DNA from: Anagrus nilaparvatae
Taxonomy: Eukaryota; Arthropoda; Insecta; Hymenoptera; Mymaridae
Reading direction: 5' to 3'
Length of the DNA stretch: 64,000 nt
Assembly (NCBI GenBank): GCA_022575985.1
Contig: JAKSXM010000156.1
Location: 2,666,001-2,730,000, forward strand
Below the pieces are notes generated by a model. It ran no database searches and was not told the DNA's origin. It saw nothing but the letters and a program-made list of their open reading frames with translations. This document shows, piece by piece, positions 11,974-23,000 of this stretch. Position 1 is the first letter of the stretch. The number at the start of each line of letters is the position of its first letter. The position numbers and the translations under genes are program-made.

Positions 11974-13263
11974 TTACAGAAGGAGCTGGCGTTGAAATGA
12001 CATATTTTGAGGTAATTTAGTGGTAGGGGAATTTGGATTTGGGGAGGGAGGAGCTGACGTAGCAGCAGGATTACTTCCTGGCAGTTCCTCGGTTTCAGGT
12101 GGTAGGACTTGGGAAAAGTTGATGAGGGAGGGTTCGAGTTGTTCTAGTCCGGAGTTTATAGAATTTGAGAAGGGGCATAAATTAGTAGGGTGAGTTTGTT
12201 GTTGTGATCCATTTATAGAAAGTGCGGAATGAACGGAAGGGGGAGGTTGAGGTACATTTTGAGAAGAAGTGGGAGTAGCAGTGGACGAGGGGTAAAAAGA
12301 AGTGGATGTTGAAGTTCGAGTTAAGGGTGCAGGGGAGTATTGAGGGCTGTTTTGGGTTTGAGGAGGAGGAGCTGAAAAGCGTGGATCTAAGATAGAGGGG
12401 ATACGAGTTTGAAATTGAATGGGGTTTCTGTAGAGAGAATGACGAGGGAGTTGGGAATTTCGTGGGTCGCGGTTAGCTTGAAAAGAAATATTAGTGGAAT
12501 TGTTTCTAAAATTTTCTTTATAAGAGTTTTTAAAATTATTAAAGTTATTAATGAAATTATTACTATTATTATTACGTGCTCGCTTATTTAATTGTTGCTG
12601 TGATGATGAGTGCTGAGGCCGGTATTGATGTTGAGAACTAGTAGGCTGTACTGATTGATGAGGAGGCTGTTGATATTGTTGATTGTAGGTTTGTTGTTGA
12701 GGCTGATTTTTGCTAATATGATTTTGGAACTGTTGATTTTGACATTGATTTGGAGGCTGATATTGCAGTGGTTGAGACAACTGCTGAATAGAAGGCTGAT
12801 CTTGTTGTATGCTATTTGATGAAATTGAATTTATAAGATCTGAAAGATCTTTGTTATTGTTTAAGACTATAGCCCTGTCTTGAGGATTGACCTGAATTAG
12901 TACCCGACCATTTTTATGCCAAACTTTGAAAAAACCAAAATTTTGGCGAGCTTGTTTAGCAACAATCAATAATTTGTGAAGGTCTTGAGGTAAATTAATG
13001 AAGATTTGGCTATTAGATAGTGAGTAATTGAACACATTGGAATTCGTTATTTTGCCAAAATTTCTTTTACTATCCAATAACTGGAGGCCATGTGCTGAAG
13101 AGTAAAATCTTACTTGTACTAGAGAAGAGTTTCGGGTAATGTTCACCAATCTGACTTTTCTAATATCCTGGTTTGTGACCTTGACCTTGAGAAAATTTGC
13201 CAAAGTGACAATCATTCGCCTGATATCAGGGTTAGGATCATTGATTTCAAGGCCAGAGACCAT
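11974..13263 (-). CDS. LINE ORF1 protein (intact frame)
   Basis: An uninterrupted 429-aa minus-strand frame at the 5' end of the LINE. Residues 1-150 form a compact domain (IFINLPQDLHKLLIVAKQ and GFFKVWHKNGRVLIQVN) that resembles the nucleic-acid-binding C-terminal part of LINE ORF1 and baculovirus FP25-like proteins. Residues 150-430 are low-complexity: Gln-rich, then Asn-rich, then Ser/Pro/Thr-rich. No CCHC knuckle is present, unlike the other ORF1 proteins in this window. The frame stays open for about 30 codons upstream of the first ATG with coiled-coil character (EKIEELTRQIQSLK), so the true start may lie upstream after a small indel. It is followed by ORF2 remnants. Probable role: RNA chaperone of the LINE particle. 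An intact ORF1 beside a dead ORF2 may simply mean recent decay. Confidence 0.6.
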   Translation of the reverse strand: MVSGLEINDPNPDIRRMIVTLANFLKVKVTNQDIRKVRLVNITRNSSLVQVRFYSSAHGLQLLDSKRNFGKITNSNVFNYSLSNSQIFINLPQDLHKLLIVAKQARQNFGFFKVWHKNGRVLIQVNPQDRAIVLNNNKDLSDLINSISSNSIQQDQPSIQQLSQPLQYQPPNQCQNQQFQNHISKNQPQQQTYNQQYQQPPHQSVQPTSSQHQYRPQHSSSQQQLNKRARNNNSNNFINNFNNFKNSYKENFRNNSTNISFQANRDPRNSQLPRHSLYRNPIQFQTRIPSILDPRFSAPPPQTQNSPQYSPAPLTRTSTSTSFYPSSTATPTSSQNVPQPPPSVHSALSINGSQQQTHPTNLCPFSNSINSGLEQLEPSLINFSQVLPPETEELPGSNPAATSAPPSPNPNSPTTKLPQNMSFQRQLLL

Positions 13264-13499
13264 GATATCAGAGGAGAGCTCCGTCTTCAGAGACTGAATT
13301 TGTCTAGTTAGTTCTTCAATTTTTTCATCTTGTGCCTGAATAATGGTACCCTGACTTTTTTTTTGTTATAATTACTAGGATTTAATTGTTTCAACTCTAG
13401 TATACTAGAATCTAGTAAGAATACGTCCCATGAAATCGACTCCTTAGAGGCATCGAAATGACCTGAGGAACAAATTTCCTCAGAAATTTAAAGAGTTTT

Positions 13500-13772
13500 C
13501 TTGCTCATAAATTTCATAAAGGGGGGGGGGTAAATATTCGGTGAAATTTGCTCTGGAGAGGATCGACTTGAGATTCTCAGGAAGTGGTGCTTTTTTGGTA
13601 ACAAACAACATCCCGTAGTCGGTTTTTAATTTTTAGTATTGGTTTTGATGATATTGGCCAAAATGTACACCATTTAAATTTTAAACCCCCACCTTAAAAA
13701 CGTCTATTTTTTACCCTTTCGTGAATTTGTTGCCTTTTTTAAATACTCTCCCTTTGAACATGTTCCATGTTA
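13500..13772 (-). repeat. GAACATGTTC-palindrome repeat family, copy 5 (partial)
   Basis: Reading the minus strand from 13772, TAACATGGAACATGTTC is followed by a GGGAGAGTATTTAAAAAAG-like stretch and then GACGTTTTTAAGGTGGGGG. This is the order seen at the left end of the copies at 21752, 58165 and 59071. The other terminus is not identifiable. A G-homopolymer near 13508-13518 is probably part of it. Confidence 0.5.
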
Positions 13773-13830
13773 ATATTAATTCGTAAATAAAAATAAATAT
13801 TAAGGAATATAACTTGAAACAAATCATAGC

Positions 13831-14490
13831 GATGACTCAGTGGCAAAGATTTTGGGCTTCCAAGCGGAGGACCGAGGTTTGATCCCAGTTTTTTTCTGAG
13901 AAACTTAAATTATATGTGTTTACATCGCTTGCGAGTAGTTAGGATACCGTTAAAAGGAGATCCAGTCGAGGGAGAGGCGAAATCCTGAGACTATAGGTTA
14001 ACACAAATTACACGCACACCAACCCTCACACACGCCACAAACACTTCACACTGACATAACACAGGTGGACAGATTGACAGGCGATGTTCTCTGTAACATC
14101 TGTCACGATTCTTTCCACCCATATCACCTCGACACCGATGGTAACTAGTGTTTAACCAAGCTAGGACTTAACTCCATATCGGGATAAGTTACATATACAT
14201 CCATATAGTTACCAATAGTTCATGGCGTGGACCTCTCTATACGGGCCTCAAAGGGTTCATGTGTGCTTCCAGCGTGTACCTGGGTGTAAACCGATGGAGT
14301 TGGGACTACTTGAGGGTAGTGGATACTAAAAAATAAACACCGATACAAAAACAGCTTCCTGCCTATACGGGACCGAGTCCTGTGGGATACCGGTGGGTTG
14401 GGTGCTGTTTGAGGAAAGGTGGAGAGAGATCTGCTTGCAGAGGCGCGTTGTGCGCTGATGGTTACCTTCTATCTCTCAAAAAGGCATAAA
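13831..14490 (+). mobile_element. tRNA-derived SINE candidate
   Basis: The head contains a pol III A box (GACTCAGTGG, 13834-13843) and a B box (GGTTTGATCCC, 13876-13886) at tRNA-like spacing, within a tRNA-like segment (CTTCCAAGCGGAGGACCGAG). About 600 bp of distinctly more GC-rich, non-coding body follows, ending in an A/T-rich tail (about 14485). No open frame is present. Target duplications could not be assigned. The body is long for a SINE, so its 3' part may be a separate repeat. Confidence 0.55.
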
Positions 14491-14998
14491 AAAATATATA
14501 TAAATTTATTAATCTGAAATTATACATTTAAAGATAATTGGAAATAAATTTATTTTTATTATAATTCTTATACAAACATAAAATCCTAAAATATACTAAG
14601 CGTGTGAGTGAATATTGTTTTTTACTTTTACAGCTGCCTATATAATCATTAACAAATATTTTGCAAATTAAAATTATAAAATAATTTTTATTATCATTTT
14701 TATTGAAAGAAGCGCCATTATTTCCATGTGAAAAATCACGTAGTATAATAATGTGTCCATAAATTATTGCTGCTATTCTCTGTATGCATTATAATTTCCT
14801 TTCATTAATTTAAACCCTTATATTGAAATTATTTTACGCCCCTTTGGCCCCCCCCCCCCTCCACTTTGAAATATTATCCCGAAAAAAATGTAATTAAAAT
14901 TATTATTTATTTATAATTCAGAATAAAGAAATGAGAACAGAGAAACAGTAAAATATTCAGACTCTTTGCTTGCAGATAAAAAATCAATTCTACCCTAC
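14491..14998. other. Intergenic AT-rich DNA
   Basis: No gene is seen. A C-homopolymer lies at about 14850-14861. Confidence 0.5.
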
Positions 14999-15306
14999 GG
15001 CAGTTATTTTAAAAAATTGATTGGATTATCGATTACGGGTTAAAATTAGATGTTATTTGACCAGAAAATTAGACTCCTAAAATGATAGCTCATTTGATCA
15101 CTCCTAAATATTGCCAGATAGCTCATAAAAATAGCCACTGTTTATTTTAATGGAACGAAAATTCACTCCGTAAGAAACCGGGTATTGGCAATATTTAGGG
15201 ATTGCTAAATGAACTATCATTTTAGGAATCTTATCTTTTTGTCAAATGACATCTAATTTTAACCAGTAATCAAAAATCCAAGCAACTTTTTAAAATAATT
15301 GTCAGG
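14999..15306. mobile_element. Fold-back (MITE-like) element, ~308 bp
   Basis: The two halves are inverted copies: GGCAGTTATTTTAAAAAATT at the left pairs with AAAATAATTGTCAGG at the right. Matching continues through TAAAATTAGATGTTATTTGA and CTCCTAAAATGATAGCTCAT to near the centre. Non-coding. No clear target duplication. Confidence 0.6.
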
Positions 15307-16491
15307 CTAATCATATATAGTTCAAAAAACATAAATATCTGTGGTTAGGATAAATTTTTTTAATGATAGGAACTCACAAAATTAAAAAAGAGTCCTAAAA
15401 TAGGTGAAAGCCGTAAACTAATATATTTTCCGGAAAATCGACTAAAATATTCGTTACCTGCATTCCAAAAAAATTTAATTGTTTGCCCCAGAATCCACTA
15501 TTTTAACAAACCTTATCAGCCGCGTCTGCATTATAAAATCATGATTTACGAGAAAAAAAATTTTTAATAATAAATATTAAATATTTACAGGAATATAAAA
15601 TAAATTAATTAAATAAATTTATTTTAAATTAAATTAATTTATTTTATTTAAATGTGTATTATAAGAAAAGAAAAATATTTATAATAATGTGTTATAATGT
15701 GCACTTAATAAATAAAATTGATGATAATATTTACAAAATTTATTATTTTAGTCTTGTTGTTATAAAAGCATCAATTAGTCTAATTACATGTGATTAGTTA
15801 TCGTGATCTTTTTCTAATTGAGGTGGATTCTTATGTGACTAACCTTCCTATTTATGAAATTTTTTATTTTTTTGCATCAAATTTGTCAATATTGAGATTA
15901 ACTATCCGCCATACATCAGCAACTTCTTCAAGGCCTCAAATTCGATACCCTATGTAAGAAAAAAATAATTAAAATTATATATGTTAACATTTTTTTTTAA
16001 ATAAAATTAAAATGTAAGTTAATAACGAAAAAATTTGCACTATTAGATTTCTGATGTCCAGATCATATAAAAATCTGAATTTTTTCCCTTTTCTTAAATA
16101 TATACTTTCATGGGAAAGTATATTTTACCCAACCAAAAAATTACTCCACCAGAGATTTTTTCACTAAATAGATAAAGTAAAAGTTCACCACAATTTTTAT
16201 TTGAAACATAATTTTTGATCACAATTTAATTTTACTTTTCAGTTTTACCACAGAATTATTGGTATAATCAGGGTCCTGTATTAAAAATTTAAGTTTACAT
16301 AGGGTATATAAAAATCATTTTTGACTTTAAGAATTTTGGTTATTCTCGTTGGTTGAGTTAACACGCAAACCAGTTATAAGTTTTTCGAATCGTATAAAAA
16401 ACACTATTTTGTTTATACTATATCACTAACATAAACAGAGCAAAAAGTTTTAAAAATGTTTTCTAATTTTAACAAAAAATGCAAATTGAAA
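15307..16491. other. Intergenic AT-rich DNA
   Basis: No gene supported. The sequence near 15590-15660 is a simple TTTA/AAAT-rich palindromic tract. Confidence 0.45.
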
Positions 16492-16635
16492 CGCTATTTT
16501 TATAATAATGACGTCTAAGGTATAGTTTTACAAATTTTAATCTAAATGTAAATTCGATATTTTCTTTACAGATAAAAAGTGTGCGTAAAGTTTCACTTTG
16601 CACACGATTAGACGTCATAATTATAAAAAATACTT
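16492..16635. repeat. Short fold-back repeat, ~144 bp
   Basis: TTTTATAATAATGACGTCTAA at the left pairs with its inverted copy TTAGACGTCATAATTATAAAA at the right, around a ~95-bp loop region. It is MITE-like in form, with no coding potential and no confident target duplication. Confidence 0.5.
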
Positions 16636-17344
16636 TTTAAAACACAATTCTAAAGAAAATGTGATTTGATACAAGCTCCATCCTGTATCGAACTGAAAAA
16701 AAATGATGAGTGAAATGTACATTTGCAACTGGAAGGATTTTCTATTAATTTTATTAAAGTTATCCGAAGAATTGGAAATATTACATTTTACCCTTTGTGC
16801 ATGATTTAATACTAAAATTAAGGGTAATTTTTCTTGAGTATGATTTGCTGCAAAATTTTATTATACTCTCACTCTCTCACATGTGTATAATGTTAATTAT
16901 TATAAATTTTATAATTTATACAATTTTCGTTTCTTATATACAGAGAATTCCGAAATTTCGTACGCGCCGCGCTATTCACAAAACGTAATGCGTAATTAAA
17001 AGTTTGATTTTTTCTGATTTTAATACGTAATAATAGCCTGAAATAAAAGAGAAAATTGTTATTGTTTGTTATTAAAATGTAAAAATTACAAAAACTTTTG
17101 TCTTATTTTCATTTATAAATAACAAATAGTTAAAAATAATTCTTTTTGATTCAGGTTATAGTACGTACTAAAATCAAAGACGTAGTTAAAAACCTTGTTA
17201 AAAACCGAACACCTTAGCGCCGTGCGCCTGAATTTCGGTATACTCTGATAGTATCTGTAATCAAATATTGTCACTTGCGAGAAAAAATATGTATAAATAA
17301 ATTCTACTAAAATTAATAGTATTTTTTTTTCATTACACGCTGCA
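16636..17344. other. Intergenic AT-rich DNA
   Basis: No convincing gene. A 63-codon frame at 16797-16988 lacks recognisable content and splice or translation context. Confidence 0.45.
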
Positions 17345-17765
17345 AAAAAGATCTACTTTCTTACTTTCGGGCGATCTATTTTTCGCTTTTAATGAAAAAC
17401 TATGTGTTAAACACGGAAAAAAATGTAGGAAATTTCACTTTCAATACTGTCTGCACTCGTTCGCTACGCTCACTCATGTATACAACTGCATTGAAGGCCA
17501 AATCCTATTTTTTTCCCTTGTTGAACAATAGTACATTTTTAACCAAGGGAGCAAAAAAAAGAATGGCCCAGATCGCACGTTAATTAGGTAAACTGCGATC
17601 TGGGGTATTTTTTTTTTGTTCCCATGGACAAAACGAAATTTTTCTTTCTCAGTGGGGTGAAAACGCGTTTTTTTCGATTTCGTTGCGGGGCGAAAAAAGT
17701 GTTTTCGACCCGCTAGGAAGAAAATAGATATTTCCTATGCGGGTAGTTTGTAAAATATATGTTGG
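17345..17765 (-). repeat. Palindromic CpG-containing repeat family, copy 1
   Basis: Relative of the 384-bp element at 39092-39475 in the opposite orientation. Shared blocks include AAGGGAGCAAAAAAAA, an inner palindrome CAGATCGCACG...TGCGATCTG, CATGGACAAAACGAA, and TTCGATTTCGTTGCGGGGC. The 63-codon frame at 17392-17583 lies within it and is not a gene. The outer CCCATTAACG ends are missing. Confidence 0.55.
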
Positions 17766-20149
17766 TAAAAAATTTTAAAACTCCATTTTCAGAACTTCAA
17801 ATTATTTTACTTGTCAAAAGGGTAATTTTTACCAATAAAATTGTTTTAAAAACACTATTATCGTTTAAAAACTTCTGTTCACATATTTTATCGAGTATTT
17901 TCTAGTATACATTCAAAGCCTATACGTTTTAGAAACTATTTTAGAAACTGCATGAGATAATTTTTTAATAACATTTAGATCTAACTTCCTCTAGATAAAT
18001 TCAAACTGGAATTTACAAAACTACTGATAAAAACGAAAAAAATCGAGTTAAATTAACTGGATCAATCCATATATATATATATATATATATATAAATACAT
18101 ATCTAAAAAGTATATAATATCGCAGTGCCGACAAGGACACCTCTTTTATAATCATTAATTGTTAGTTGAGTTTAAAACGCCGGTATTAATAGTTTTAAAA
18201 CGATAAGGCCCTAGTGAACAATTTAAAATAATAAATTATTAGCTTAATTTTATTATAATTTTTTTTGTTCTCTATTTATTTGTCACGCGTTTTAAAAATA
18301 ATTGTAATTTAATATATTTAAATTTTTTGTGGTTTTTAAAAAAAATTAATAAATTTTATTTATCAAAAAATATCGTATTTCATTTATTAATTAATGAAGG
18401 TGATAACAAAAATGTCAATTTTAAGTGAAATTTTTAAAAATTTACCTCAATTAATTGTTAAATATGAAGATGGTGGACGTAACGTATAGGAAATTAAATT
18501 AAGAACATTAATAATAACAATAATAATCATGGGATAATTATATTTAAAAAAAACTATGTTTTAATTTTAAAAAAAAGTTGCATGAAATTTCACACACAGA
18601 TTTTTAATTAAAAAAGAAATAAAAAATTTATTAATTAAATTACATCGTTTTAATTACATCAATTACAAAAAATATGGATGGTAAGATTATTTATTTATTT
18701 TATAAAATTATTTATTAATTAAGTAACAACTGTTTCATTTAGAAACAACAAAATTTTTTTTTATTTATCTTCAGATACACGTAAAGTTGCTGGTATTTTG
18801 AAATTTATTTTTAAAACAAAATTATCATAGTAAAATAATTTTTAACATATTTTTTTATTACATCGTGTTTGATAATTAAAATATTTTAATAAAAATTATT
18901 TTCTTATCTCATGATAATACGTCTTTACCTTAATTTTTTGGTGCCTTATCAATTAGTTATATTATAAATAAATAAATAAATTAAGTAATAAAAGATCTGA
19001 CTATTAAAAGGAAAAAAAAATCTAGAATTTTCTAAAAAATTATATAAAAAAATAATTTTTAATATCTGTTTTGTAATAGTAATAATTATGAAAAAATAAT
19101 TTTTAATATTTACCTGTTTAAATAAATATATCTTGAATTGATAAGAAAGATCTTTATTTATTCAAACATTAAATTATTTATTAGTAGTTAGAATAATAAA
19201 ATTCATTTCTATTATTTTATGCCCGTACGTACATTAATTAATTTTATGATAATAACATTAAATTTTTATTTTTAATGACTTTTGGATTTTTCCGTAAAGA
19301 TAAATTAGAATTTGGAAAAAAATATTATTTTATTGCAAGTAGAACTTTATAAGATTCAAAATATTGAAATATTTTTCTTAAATATTTGTGGTAACGCTGA
19401 TTTGGATTGAGTTTTGAGTCTTTTGGTTGGTTTTTTATAAAATTTTGTTGAATTTTTAACAAAAGCAGTGTTTCCATGTCTTGTTTGATCAAATATTGCA
19501 CACTATTAACAGTAAGTCCTTTAAATTTTCGAAAAAAATAATATTTGATTTGAGAAAAAATGAGTTTTGAGAACTTTTAAAAAAATCGTAAATTTACTAA
19601 ATTTTAGTATTATAAAAAATCAAAAATTCCCTAAAAACATAATTTTGGCCTAAATTGGGCAGATTTGCACCCAGAAGACAAAGAAATCGGAAAAATTCAT
19701 GGGGGACTTAATCTGGCAATCGTATGACTTAATCTGGTATGGAATGACTCATCTTTTAAATTATAAAAATTAAATTAATTTGATGAGTTTATGATAAATA
19801 AATTTTTCATTATTATTACTCATCAAATGAATTTAATTGATTGAAACGAAAAACAGTATTTAAACAGTATTTATACTGTTTTCTGATAATTATAAAAATT
19901 AAAATTGGTCTTCTCAGCCATCCACAACTTACTATAATCAAACTATATAAGTATAAGTGTACTTTAGCGCTCGAGAGTGAAAAACTTAAGTTCGTCGATA
20001 CATTTTATAAAGTAACAGAACAGTTTTAAGCAAACCTTTTTTAATTTTTACGGCAATTCACTTCAAAAAGTATTTCAAATCGATCCCATTTTGAACATTT
20101 TTAGTAACTAGCTTTTTCATTTAAAATCGTTTCAAGCTCTCCGTGACTG
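17766..20149. other. Intergenic AT-rich DNA with TA microsatellite
   Basis: No gene is seen. A (TA)n microsatellite lies at about 18069-18092. Around 19500-19610 there is weak resemblance to the interior of the 296-bp MITE (AAAATCGTAAATTTACTAAA). Confidence 0.5.
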
Positions 20150-20262
20150 GCCAGAAATTTAACCAGAAATTCCTTATTCTTCGACCGTTGCGTAATTTAC
20201 GTGCGATTCGGGTCAATCTTTATTTTTTTGGTCATGGGTCTTGTTGTACTATTTAATCAGTC
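20150..20262. repeat. Palindromic CpG-containing repeat family, copy 2 (fragment)
   Basis: Shares GTAATTTACGTGCGATTCGG, a GGGTCAATCTTTATTTTTTT block and a terminal TACTATTT with the copies at 25337, 50983 and 54258. Confidence 0.5.
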
Positions 20263-21068
20263 TCTTGAAACAAAGTATTTCCTGAATCAATTTTTGACTG
20301 AAACTAAATAGTAAATATTGAATGTTTAGTTTCATCGTTGCGAAATTGAAGTCTCGGATATTAATTTTTGTAAGATTTTCAACAATATCTTACAGTCATA
20401 GACGACTCTTTTTCTTTAAAAACTCAAGTATAAATGTTATTATATAATTTTCTAATATATTTTCTCAAAACACCTATTGTAAAGCATTTTAATTATTTAA
20501 TTTTAAAAGTCATAAAAAGTATTAAATTATGTAACATCGTTTTTTTAATTATTTAAAATCTTTTTTTTGAGGATAATTACCTAAGTAATAATTCAAAAGC
20601 AATAAGAAAACAAATAATTCTATTGTTTAAAGATAAATTATTATATTTTTTTAAATAAATTATAAATTAAATTATTTTTTTTTTAAATAATAGTAGTACG
20701 AAAAATAGTAATAGTACGATAAATAAAAAAAAAAAAAATTATTTTTATTAATTAATTAAAAATTATTATATTAATTTATAATATTCTGTTGAGTTCGAGT
20801 AGCTTATAGATTTTCTTTTGCTGAAAACAATTCTGATAACTCTTTTTACCCGAGAAAAAAAAATTAAATAAACTAAAAGCAACAGATACTGGCCAGAATT
20901 CTTGAAGCTCGACTTTCTGCCACCAGATATAAATTACGGAAAATTCTGCTTGGATTTTTAAATTTCTTGAAAATATTTACTTTCGAAATAAAAATTACAA
21001 ATTTAAATGTTTGTGTATGATTTTTAAAAAGTTCAATTGAATTGAATTTTTTTTTTTTTTATTATATA
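20263..21068. other. Intergenic AT-rich DNA
   Basis: No gene or clear repeat structure is seen. Confidence 0.45.
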
Positions 21069-22283
21069 GTATATGGGTGAATATTTCTCAAGTATGTATG
21101 GATGGGTCGCTAAATCCGTACCAAAATATTTTTGGTCGAAATTATACATAATAAAAATAATTTTCCCAACTTTTTAGCCTTTTAGATCAGATTCTCTCAT
21201 TTTTGCAGTTGTTTGAATTTTTTCGTTTTTTGACGATTTTGAGCTTTCAGAGCTCATCGTTCAAAAGACACTAAAATTGGTACCCCTATGTAAAATTTCC
21301 GAGGAATCCGAGTTTTCGGTCAGATTTTTATTTGGTCACGTGACTTTACAACAATTAAAAATAATTTTATAGCTACAATAATTGTTTGATCTAGCTGCTT
21401 CAGAATGAAAAAACCCGAAAAAATTGTTTTGGGTATTAAAAATATACACAAAAACAAAAAATTTGAGACCTACAGGAAGAAAATTGAGCTATCTGCTGCT
21501 GAAATATTAAGGCTGGAAGTGGAAGCCTTAAATGTTGATTTTCTCACACATGCGCAGTTCAAACAAAAATTTTTGATTCCAGAATTGAATTCTATGGGCC
21601 CCAAATAATAAAGTAATTCTGACGTGGTTGAAAAAAATAAGAAAAAAAAATTTCTGAATGTTCAAAATTGTTAAAAAACGAAAAAATTCAAACAGCTGCA
21701 AAAATGAGAGAATCTGATCTAAAAGACTAAAAAGTTGGGAAAATTATTTTTAACATGGAACATGTTCATTGTATGGGGTATTAGAAAAAGTTTGGCTCGC
21801 TAGGGTGGTGGGGGGATGAAAAATTAAAGTTTTTAGGGGGGAAGGTGAAATGGATGTAAAATATTTTGGATTTAGGGACCTTTGGTGCAGAAGTACCTAG
21901 GGACCTTTGCTGCAAAAGTACCTAGGGTACTTCTGGTGCAGAATTTTTAAAGAATTTATTGTAAAAATTAATAAAAAACAAATTCATATTATTTAAAAAA
22001 CTATAATAATTTGAAAATTTAATTAATTTTTTTCACTTTGATGTGTAAGCAGCATGATTTATATAATAAAAATTTAAATATAAATATTTGGATATAAATA
22101 TTGATACTATGAACACAATAGTACTTTATTATCAGTGTTATAAGTGAACATATTCCGTGCTCGTTGGTATAGTAACCAAAACCGGTTATAAATTTTTTTA
22201 TTTTCAACGAAAAATATTTTGGTACGGATTTAGCGACCCATCCATACGTTTCACATACTTTTGAGAAATATTCACCCATATAC
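21069..22283. mobile_element. Long terminal-inverted-repeat element interrupted by another repeat
   Basis: The left arm starts GTATATGGGTGAATATTTCT and the right arm ends with its inverted copy (...AAATATTCACCCATATAC). The arms match for at least 140 bp through GGATGGGTCGCTAAATCCGT, CCCAACTTTTTAGCC and CAGATTCTCTCATTTTTGCA. The right arm is split by a separate repeat at about 21752-22199; removing it restores the arm. The interior holds a 67-codon frame (21405-21608) whose DNA, but not a clear open frame, recurs at 44540-45228. That makes the frame a doubtful gene. Related copies: 44540-45228 and 61912-62376. Confidence 0.7.
21752..22199 (+). mobile_element. GAACATGTTC-palindrome repeat family, copy 1
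   Basis: Starts TAACATGGAACATGTTCATT, followed by a G-rich GGGGGATGAAAAATTAAAG region. It ends AAGTGAACATATTCCGTGCT...ACCGGTTATAAATTTTTTT. The two ends carry CATGGAACATGTTCA in inverted orientation. It sits inside the right arm of the element at 21069-22283, which gives direct evidence that this sequence moved as a unit. Non-coding. Confidence 0.65.
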
Positions 22284-22715
22284 TTATATTTATACAATAA
22301 TTAAAAGTAATTATAGTTTTCAAGAAATAAGAAAAACTCAAATAATTGTATAATAAATTATATTTTTCCTCTTAAATCAAGTAAATATAAAAAATGTACA
22401 TTATTTATTTTTTATTATATTGCATGTTTGAGATACTTTGCAATATTTTGTAAAACAAGACATTTTTTACAAAATAAAAATTAATTACTTTAAACTAAAT
22501 ATTTAATCTGTATTTAATAATATTTTCTTTGTAATTTAAAAGAACACAGAACTAAACTAGCACCCTTAAAAAAATCTAAGCAATTAATTCTGCGCTAGTT
22601 AGAAAAACACAAAAATATGATAATTTACCTTTCTAGAGGTTCGGAAAAGTTCTCTGCACGATTGACAATCATTTAACTCAAAAAAATGCTGAATTCGGAA
22701 ATTCAAACTACAATA
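22284..22715. other. Intergenic AT-rich DNA
   Basis: No gene is seen. Confidence 0.45.
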
Positions 22716-22719
22716 TTTG

Positions 22720-23000
22720 GCCCATAACTCTGAATCCGTCAAGAATAAATAAAAATAACCAATTTCATCGTTTTTAGTGACCCAAAAAACATGCGGAATC
22801 CCCTTTGAAAATAATTTCTATACATTTTTTAGTCCGCAGCAAGTTTTTGACGTCAAAAACTGTCCAATTTTTGATATTTTTACCACTGAAATTAGCTCAT
22901 AACTCTTTCCCTTAAAAAAATAATTAAAAATAAATGATTCCATCGTTTTTAACGACCAAAAAAACTATGAAATACCCCCCAAAATTTTGTTTTTATGTTG
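22720..23000. repeat. Two tandem ~165-bp repeats
   Basis: GCCCATAACTCTGAATCC at about 22729 and GCTCATAACTCTTTCCC at about 22894 open two units. Both continue with an AATAAATAAAAATAA-like stretch, TTTCATCGTTTTTAGTGACC (or a close variant) and a C-run. The GACCCAAAAAAC block is also found in the TA-flanked element at 62387-63005. Probably the inside of a decayed member of that class. No outer inverted ends were identified. Confidence 0.45.

Larger units (their letters stand above)
9170..13375 (-). mobile_element. LINE with intact ORF1 and decayed endonuclease/RT ORF2
   Basis: Minus-strand non-LTR retrotransposon of about 4.2 kb. ORF1 (11974-13263) is open. ORF2 reads in pieces: endonuclease (about 11930-11550, with AVSETWFHPAF, VYRPPDHPLSF, ILGDFNTNM), the linker and start of RT (PDGISLEVLKLC and NYRPVSLLSILSKIFEK, about 10730-10500), the RT core (MLDLSKAFDRVSHKLLL and CVPQGSVLGPLLF, 10399-10140), LFADDL one frame away (about 10100-10080), and the C-terminal domain (9609-9301). 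Several frameshifts and stops separate them, so ORF2 is dead. The C-terminal pattern (LNVRLRQKYMKALYIYNTL) is reminiscent of CR1/L2-type LINEs, but I am not sure of the clade. Confidence 0.8.

Noticed and set aside
18069..18092. (TA)n tract as a regulatory site
   Set aside because: Simple microsatellite; similar tracts occur at 8.37 kb and elsewhere with no gene nearby.
21405..21608. 67-codon frame MKKPEKIVLGIKN... as a transposase remnant
   Set aside because: The homologous DNA at 44.8 kb does not keep the frame open, and no transposase motif is visible.
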